Source: PALSA-1006 sp964532405
GTDB taxonomy: Bacteria; Pseudomonadota; Gammaproteobacteria; Burkholderiales; Gallionellaceae
Reading direction: 5' to 3'
Length of the DNA: 64,000 bases
NCBI GenBank assembly: GCA_964532405.1
Contig: CAZHIC010000005.1
Coordinates: forward strand, 25,527 to 89,526
Shown here piece by piece: positions 59,830 through 64,000 of the stretch. The notes under the pieces are model-generated. The model was not told the origin of the DNA and made no database searches. It was given only the letters and a program-made list of their open reading frames with translations. Position 1 is the first letter of the stretch, and every line of letters starts with the position of its first letter. Made by a program: the position numbers and the translations under genes.

Positions 59830-61101
59830 CTAAATTTTGAAGGCGCGGATTCTACCAACTTCGCGGAAAAAATCCAGCAAATTCAAAGCGAGGCTATTGC
59901 CTGCCAGCTGCGCCGACCATGCAAGGGCATGGCGCTCCAGCTCGCCGCGCTGCGTATCGAATGCCTGCCATGCACTGGCGATGTCGCCTTCCCCGTTCCA
60001 TACCAGCCATAAATTTTCGTTCGCCTGCGCCGCCTGCATAGGCAAACCAGCGCCATACAACGCGCTCAAAGCGCGCAACTTTTGCATATGCACGCCGTCG
60101 TGCTGCGGATAGACATGCCAGACGAAAGGCTTGCCCGCCCACTGTGCCCGCACGCATGAATCTTCACCGCGCACGAAATTGACATCGCACGCCCACAGCA
60201 ATTCGTCGTAGTGCTCCTGCTCGACGAAGGGCAACACATGCACCCGCAGATTGCCGCGTTGCCACACATCGCCTGCCTTGCCTGATACATGACCGCAGCT
60301 CGCCGCCACCTGCGGCAGCACCCGCCCTTCCGGCACGCAACACACCACGAGCGTTGCGCCCCGCTCCCATGTTCGTAACAAATCGGCGACCGCCGCGTTC
60401 TCGTAGCTGAACAATGAGACACGCAGCTCACCCGTCGCACGCTCCGGCACGCCTAAGCCACGCCAATAGGCCTGTTGCGCGGCAAGGTCGGCCTGAAACG
60501 CATCGCGCCGCGCCAACAGATCGCGCTCCAACAACAAGCCGCCCGTGTCGTGAGTAAAACCCGGAAAGAAAAAGTACTTCACCAACGGCAAGCGCAGATG
60601 CGGCGAGGGCAACTTGTGGCAACCCGCCACCCAATCTTCGGCGGAGAGATATTCGAGATTGAGCCACACGGGCTGGCGTTCCTGCGCCGCCATCGTTTCA
60701 ATATAGGATTCCGGCAACTTGCAGGCAAAGGCTTCGATCACCAAATCGGCAGACGTCACTTCTGGAGGCACTTCTTCGTCATCAACACCCTCTCCCGGCC
60801 TGTCGGCCACCCTCTCCCGCTTGCGGGAGAGGGGCTGGGGGAGAGGGTGTTTTTCAAAGACACGCTCCGTCCACCGTCTCACCTCTACCCCGCGACAGCG
60901 CTGCTCATCCAGCACCGCATCTACTTCGGGACACAGCTTCGCAAAACTGCGCAGATCGTCCACCCACAAGCGCACGCTGATGCCATGCTCGTTCGCCAAC
61001 TGCCGCGCCAGCCGCCAGCACACGCCGATGTCGCCGTAGTTATCCACCACGGCGCAAAAAATATCGCCGGTTTTAGGCTGAAAATCGGTTATTGAAGTCA
61101 T
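59830..61101 (-). CDS. earP: EF-P arginine rhamnosyltransferase EarP, with in-frame repeat
   Basis: A GT-B enzyme that transfers rhamnose from dTDP-rhamnose to Arg32 of EF-P. Features are FCAVVDNYGDIGVCWRLARQ, ADLVIEAFACKLPESYIETM and DVNFVRGEDSCVRAQWAGKP FVWHVYPQ-type sequence near the C-terminus. The Asp in NYGDIGV is catalytic in homologues. 423 residues against about 375-385 usual: residues about 84-106 (KHPLPQPLSRKRERVADRPG EGV) are encoded by the palindrome at 60785-60850, inserted between the first-domain strand ending RRWTERVF and ADLVIEAF. Confidence 0.93.
   Translation of the reverse strand: MTSITDFQPKTGDIFCAVVDNYGDIGVCWRLARQLANEHGISVRLWVDDLRSFAKLCPEVDAVLDEQRCRGVEVRRWTERVFEKHPLPQPLSRKRERVADRPGEGVDDEEVPPEVTSADLVIEAFACKLPESYIETMAAQERQPVWLNLEYLSAEDWVAGCHKLPSPHLRLPLVKYFFFPGFTHDTGGLLLERDLLARRDAFQADLAAQQAYWRGLGVPERATGELRVSLFSYENAAVADLLRTWERGATLVVCCVPEGRVLPQVAASCGHVSGKAGDVWQRGNLRVHVLPFVEQEHYDELLWACDVNFVRGEDSCVRAQWAGKPFVWHVYPQHDGVHMQKLRALSALYGAGLPMQAAQANENLWLVWNGEGDIASAWQAFDTQRGELERHALAWSAQLAGNSLALNLLDFFREVGRIRAFKI
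60785..60850. repeat. Family A palindrome inside earP
   Basis: Outer arms ACACCCTCTCCC (60785-60796) and GGGAGAGGGTGT (60839-60850), inner hairpin CCCTCTCCCGCTTGCGGG AG (60810-60829). The same family is between trpA and accD and inside the phosphohexomutase start. Confidence 0.92.
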
Positions 61102-61105
61102 CGTT

Positions 61106-62302
61106 TTATTTCATGTTCAAGTGCGCAGACCGCACCAACAGCCCGACCAGCGTCACCCCACAAAACACCGCGCCCGCATAAAAGGTGAATGAAGCACCGA
61201 GCTTATCCCACAGCAGACCCGCCGTGACGCTGGCCACCAACATTGCCAGCCCGCTCATCAAATTAAAGAAGCCATACGCCGTACCGCGCAGATCAGCCGG
61301 GGCGGTATCGGCCACCATGCGCGCCAGCAAACCCTGCGTAATGCCCATGTGTACGCCCCACAGCGCGACGCCTAGCAGCACCGTTGTCCAATGATCGTCG
61401 GTCGCCAGCACCCAGTCGGCGGCGATCAACACCACCAGACCGATTGCCAGCAATTTGGCATGGCTCATGCTGTCGGAGAGTTTGCCGAACGGGTATGCCG
61501 AGGCGGCGTAGATCACATTCATCGCCACCATCACCAGCGGCACCAGCGCAACGGGGATGCCGCCCTGCGCCGCACGCAGCACAAGAAATGCTTCACTGAA
61601 ACGCGCCAAGGTAAACAGTGCGCCGATGCCGACCACCCACCAATACGCTGCGCCCAAGCGTTGCAGATTCGCGCGGCTGATCGGATTAACGGGCTTGTGT
61701 GCCTCCTGCTTTTCCGGCTCCTGCACGCCAAATAACAGCAGCGCCACCGCCAGCAAACCGGGAATCACCGCCACCCAAAACACCGCGCGGAAATCGTTGG
61801 CCCACAACAGCATCAGCCCGACTGCCAGCAACGGTCCGAGGAACGCACCCACCGTATCCAACGACTGGCGCAAGCCAAATGCCGCACCGCGTATCTCCAC
61901 CGGAGTGATGTCCGCCAGCAAGGCATCGCGCGGCGCGCCGCGTATCCCCTTGCCCACTCTGTCCATGAAGCGCGCAGTCAACACCATGCCCACGCCCGAG
62001 GCCAGCGCAAACATCGGCTTGGTCAATGCGCCCAAGGCATAGCCGAACACCGCCAGCCCTTTGCGCTTGCCCAGATAGTCGCTCAACACGCCGGAGAACA
62101 CCTTCACCAGCAGCGCCGTCGATTCCGCGACGCCCTCGATTACCCCCACCGTCAGCGCGCTCGCGCCCAGCACCGTCACCATGAATAACGGCAACAAACT
62201 GTGGATCATTTCCGAAGAAACATCCATCAGCAAACTCACAAAGCCCAGCACCCATACACCACGGGGCATCCGGCTCAAGACGTCGTTAGCGATTTTTTGC
62301 AT
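61106..62302 (-). CDS. Major facilitator superfamily transporter
   Basis: 398 residues with about 12 membrane segments. The N-terminal half includes GFVSLLMDVSSEMIHSLLPL and the loop 2-3 motif SDYLGKRKGLAVFGYAL; RFMDRVGKGIRGAPRDALLA is a conserved loop of one MFS subgroup. Substrate unknown. It is four bases upstream of earP on the same strand, so possibly co-transcribed. A 335-base gap with repeats lies beyond its 5' end. Confidence 0.88.
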   Translation of the reverse strand: MQKIANDVLSRMPRGVWVLGFVSLLMDVSSEMIHSLLPLFMVTVLGASALTVGVIEGVAESTALLVKVFSGVLSDYLGKRKGLAVFGYALGALTKPMFALASGVGMVLTARFMDRVGKGIRGAPRDALLADITPVEIRGAAFGLRQSLDTVGAFLGPLLAVGLMLLWANDFRAVFWVAVIPGLLAVALLLFGVQEPEKQEAHKPVNPISRANLQRLGAAYWWVVGIGALFTLARFSEAFLVLRAAQGGIPVALVPLVMVAMNVIYAASAYPFGKLSDSMSHAKLLAIGLVVLIAADWVLATDDHWTTVLLGVALWGVHMGITQGLLARMVADTAPADLRGTAYGFFNLMSGLAMLVASVTAGLLWDKLGASFTFYAGAVFCGVTLVGLLVRSAHLNMK

Positions 62303-62360
62303 CGTTCAATTTGTGTCCCGTGAAATTTCTCTGTTACAAATGGGCGCACCATTATGCCCC

Positions 62361-62440
62361 AAACCCCCTCCAACTCCCCCTTGTCAAGGGGAGAGCAAAG
62401 CCAGCTCCTCCCCTGACAAGGGGAGGCCGGGAGGGGTTTA
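62361..62440. repeat. Family B palindrome in the 62303-62638 gap
   Basis: Outer arms AAACCCCCTCC (62361-62371) and GGAGGGGTTT (62430-62439) with inner CTCCCC/GGGGAG pairing (CTCCCCTGACAAGGGGAG). The rest of this gap holds a 17-base tandem repeat and, on the minus strand, a short open stretch that could be a gene remnant; no gene is called. Confidence 0.8.
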
Positions 62441-62551
62441 AGCCGGAGGAACAATCCATTGGCAGTTACTAAGGCTCCTCAAACGCCGTAGAAATATTCC
62501 CCCAACGCGCTATCCCAGTCAGCTTGTGCTGACATCCGTTCGCCAGCGCCC

Positions 62552-62585
62552 CCAGAAAAATACCGATTCCAGAAAAATACCGATT
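62552..62585. repeat. Tandem 17-base direct repeat before the Phd gene
   Basis: CCAGAAAAATACCGATT occurs twice without gap, about 55 bases upstream of the antitoxin ATG. It could be slippage or a binding site for the antitoxin/toxin complex; nothing else supports the latter. Confidence 0.7.
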
Positions 62586-62638
62586 GCCGAACGCACACCA
62601 CTGTAGTAACGTTTCTACATCAAGCAAAAGGAGGCTAT

Positions 62639-62896
62639 ATGTCTATCACCACACTATCCAGTCGAGAGTTCAATCAGGATGCCAGCAGGGCAAAAAAGAT
62701 CGCGCAATCGGGGCCGGTATTTATCACGGATCGAGGTCGCCCCGCGCATGTGCTGCTGACCATTGAAGAATACCAGCGGATCACCGACAAGCAAGCCAGC
62801 ATCGTCGAGTTGCTGGCAATGCCCGATGCTGCTGACATTGATTTTGAAGCCCCCCGCTTAAGCGGCAAACTTTACCACCCCGCAGATTTATCATGA
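62639..62896 (+). CDS. Phd/YefM-type antitoxin
   Basis: 85 residues: SSREFNQDASRAKKIAQSGP then VFITDRGRPAHVLLTIEEYQ is the Phd/YefM DNA-binding half, and the C-terminus (FEAPRLSGKLYHPADLS) neutralises the toxin. AAGGAGG precedes ATG 62639. The stop overlaps the toxin start (ATGA). Such antitoxins repress their own promoter. Confidence 0.93.
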   Translation: MSITTLSSREFNQDASRAKKIAQSGPVFITDRGRPAHVLLTIEEYQRITDKQASIVELLAMPDAADIDFEAPRLSGKLYHPADLS

Positions 62897-63309
62897 TGTA
62901 CTTGCTCGACACCAACGTCGTTTCCGAATTGCGCAAAGCGAAATCCGGCAAGGCGGATAAGCGTGTCAAAAAATGGGCGAATAGCGTTCCGGCAACGAGC
63001 CTGTATTTATCGGCCATCACCATTCTGGAGTTGGAGACAGGCATACTGTTGATCGAGCGGCGCGACCCGACGCAGGGAGCCATGCTGCGCACTTGGCTTG
63101 ATAGCCATGTATTACCGGCGTTCTCAGGTCGCATTCTCGCAGTCGATGTTGCCGTTGCGCAGCGCTGTGCGAAACTCCACGTTCCTGACCCGCAATCTGA
63201 CCGGGACTCCCTGATAGCGGCAACGGCACTTGTGCATGGCATGATAGTGGTAACGCGAAACGTTGCGGATTTTGAACCGACGAGCGTTGAAATCCTCAAT
63301 CCTTGGTGA
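62893..63309 (+). CDS. VapC-type PIN-domain toxin
   Basis: 138 residues. The acidic PIN ligands are visible in YLLDTNVVSELRK (first Asp), LELETGI (Glu), DRDSLIAATAL and VTRNVADF (late Asp). An RNase, typically cutting tRNA or rRNA. Two ATGs, 62893 and 62896, are possible starts; the first overlaps the antitoxin stop. Fully intact, unlike the ParE module at 2.2-2.7 kb. Confidence 0.93.
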   Translation: MMYLLDTNVVSELRKAKSGKADKRVKKWANSVPATSLYLSAITILELETGILLIERRDPTQGAMLRTWLDSHVLPAFSGRILAVDVAVAQRCAKLHVPDPQSDRDSLIAATALVHGMIVVTRNVADFEPTSVEILNPW

Positions 63310-63359
63310 GCTATGATCTAAAAATTGCAGAATAAATCTGTTATACGAAGGGGGTTTCG

Positions 63360-63959
63360 ATGAGCGAGTTTTTTGAAATTGCATATGCAGCAGCATCAAA
63401 CAGACTTTGTTTATTTACAGGCACCGGATTCTCGAAAGCAGTCTCCAACGATGAAGCTCCGAGCTGGCAAGGTCTTCTTGAATCAATCTGCGATATTACG
63501 CCTGACCCACTGATTCTAAAAAATGCACTATTCCCTACTGGAGGAAAAAATCCTCTTAGCCTTGAAGAGGCTGCTCAAGTAATATCAATTGAGCTATTAA
63601 AAATTGGCAAAAACATTCACGATGAAATTTCATACAGAATTAGAGCCATAACACTAAAGGGCGATAATTCTGCAATCGCGAATTTTTTATCTACCAGAAC
63701 TTTTGAGGTTCTAACCACAAATTACGACAAGCTTCTGGAGGCATTGTCGAATGAAACGAACTGCCTTTCTCTAACGCCCGGATTACCCATTCCCCGCTCT
63801 CAATCGAGAGTAAAAATATATCACGTGCATGGCTCAATCGATTCACCTGAAAATATGGTCGTAACCTCAGATGATTATTTTAAATTCATAAATGGCGAAT
63901 CCTATTTTTCAAGAAAACTAAGCACGGTTCTTCATGAAAATACTGTAGGGCACCTCTAA
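63360..63959 (+). CDS. SIR2-like domain protein, 3' truncated
   Basis: 199 residues of a SIR2_2-type NAD-binding domain: LFTGTGFSKAVSNDEAPSWQ (NAD-binding GTG), VLTTNYDKLLEAL and IYHVHGSID (catalytic His position). Many such proteins are NAD-depleting effectors of anti-phage systems. The end, RKLSTVLHENTVGHL, stops where relatives go on with a strand such as VVILGYSL. The stop lies in new sequence that resembles an insertion-sequence end, so the gene is probably interrupted. AT-rich compared with its neighbours. The remaining domains, if any, are outside the window. Confidence 0.75.
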   Translation: MSEFFEIAYAAASNRLCLFTGTGFSKAVSNDEAPSWQGLLESICDITPDPLILKNALFPTGGKNPLSLEEAAQVISIELLKIGKNIHDEISYRIRAITLKGDNSAIANFLSTRTFEVLTTNYDKLLEALSNETNCLSLTPGLPIPRSQSRVKIYHVHGSIDSPENMVVTSDDYFKFINGESYFSRKLSTVLHENTVGHL

Positions 63960-64000
63960 AAATTGATTATTTGCACTTCGTAAACTTGCCCCTGTAATTT
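63948..64000. mobile_element. Possible insertion-sequence end
   Basis: GGGCACCTCTAAAAATTG begins where the SIR2 reading frame loses family likeness, and looks like the terminal inverted repeat of an insertion sequence. Only 53 bases are in the window, no transposase can be seen, and no target duplication can be checked. Identity is tentative. Confidence 0.35.

Overview
The window reads as chromosomal DNA of a betaproteobacterium. My best inference is a Nitrosomonadales/Gallionellaceae-like organism. The evidence is the gene order trpF-trpB-trpA-accD-folC-dedD-cvpA-purF-metZ, the recA-recX-alaS neighbourhood, the yhdP-nitrilase-tldD and glnE-ilvE-CHCC-waaF clusters, and an Arg32-type EF-P beside its rhamnosyltransferase EarP. 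Base composition is moderately GC-rich, with several AT-richer accessory islands.

Layout. 1-2738: the 3' part of a type I restriction HsdR gene, then a decayed toxin-antitoxin pair. 2871-9072 (-): tldD, a nitrilase-family amidase and yhdP. 9184-15743 (+): glnE, ilvE, a CHCC zinc-finger protein, waaF and a phosphohexomutase. 15754-33303 (-): a response regulator, alaS, an inserted one-polypeptide restriction-modification gene with a DUF2442 partner, recX, recA with a candidate SOS promoter, pncC, metZ, purF, cvpA, a SPOR protein, folC, accD and trpA/B/F. 33578-35303: a deletion scar joining lemA to a GIDE-domain gene, plus small DUF2442, DUF2283 and DUF4258 genes. 35378-44377: uup, a membrane protein, a Bcp-type peroxiredoxin, tRNA-Arg(CCU) with a broken partial copy, a YebC-family protein, a methyltransferase, recQ and pgm. 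44425-52608: a GGDEF/EAL protein and a periplasmic binding protein, divergent from a thiamine-diphosphate enzyme and a TonB receptor. 52823-63959: DUF4160/DUF2442, ylqF, DUF2806, truncated haemoglobin, a methyltransferase, an MnmC-like oxidoreductase, rsuA, efp, earP, an MFS transporter, Phd/VapC and a SIR2-domain gene cut short at the right edge.

The most unusual signal is a set of palindromic repeat families scattered between genes and also lying in frame inside genes. Copies sit inside folC, earP, the mnmC-like gene (middle and 3' end), a methyltransferase and the first codons of the phosphohexomutase at 14310. They add about 12 to 60 residues each without breaking the frame, which resembles the Rickettsia palindromic elements. 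One sub-element occurs both inside the mnmC-like gene and between genes at 48.2 kb, with a changed but still self-complementary apical stem.

The accessory content (two restriction systems, several toxin-antitoxin-like pairs, three DUF2442 genes, the SIR2 gene) sits in pockets between conserved blocks. No rRNA operon, CRISPR array or complete insertion sequence was seen.
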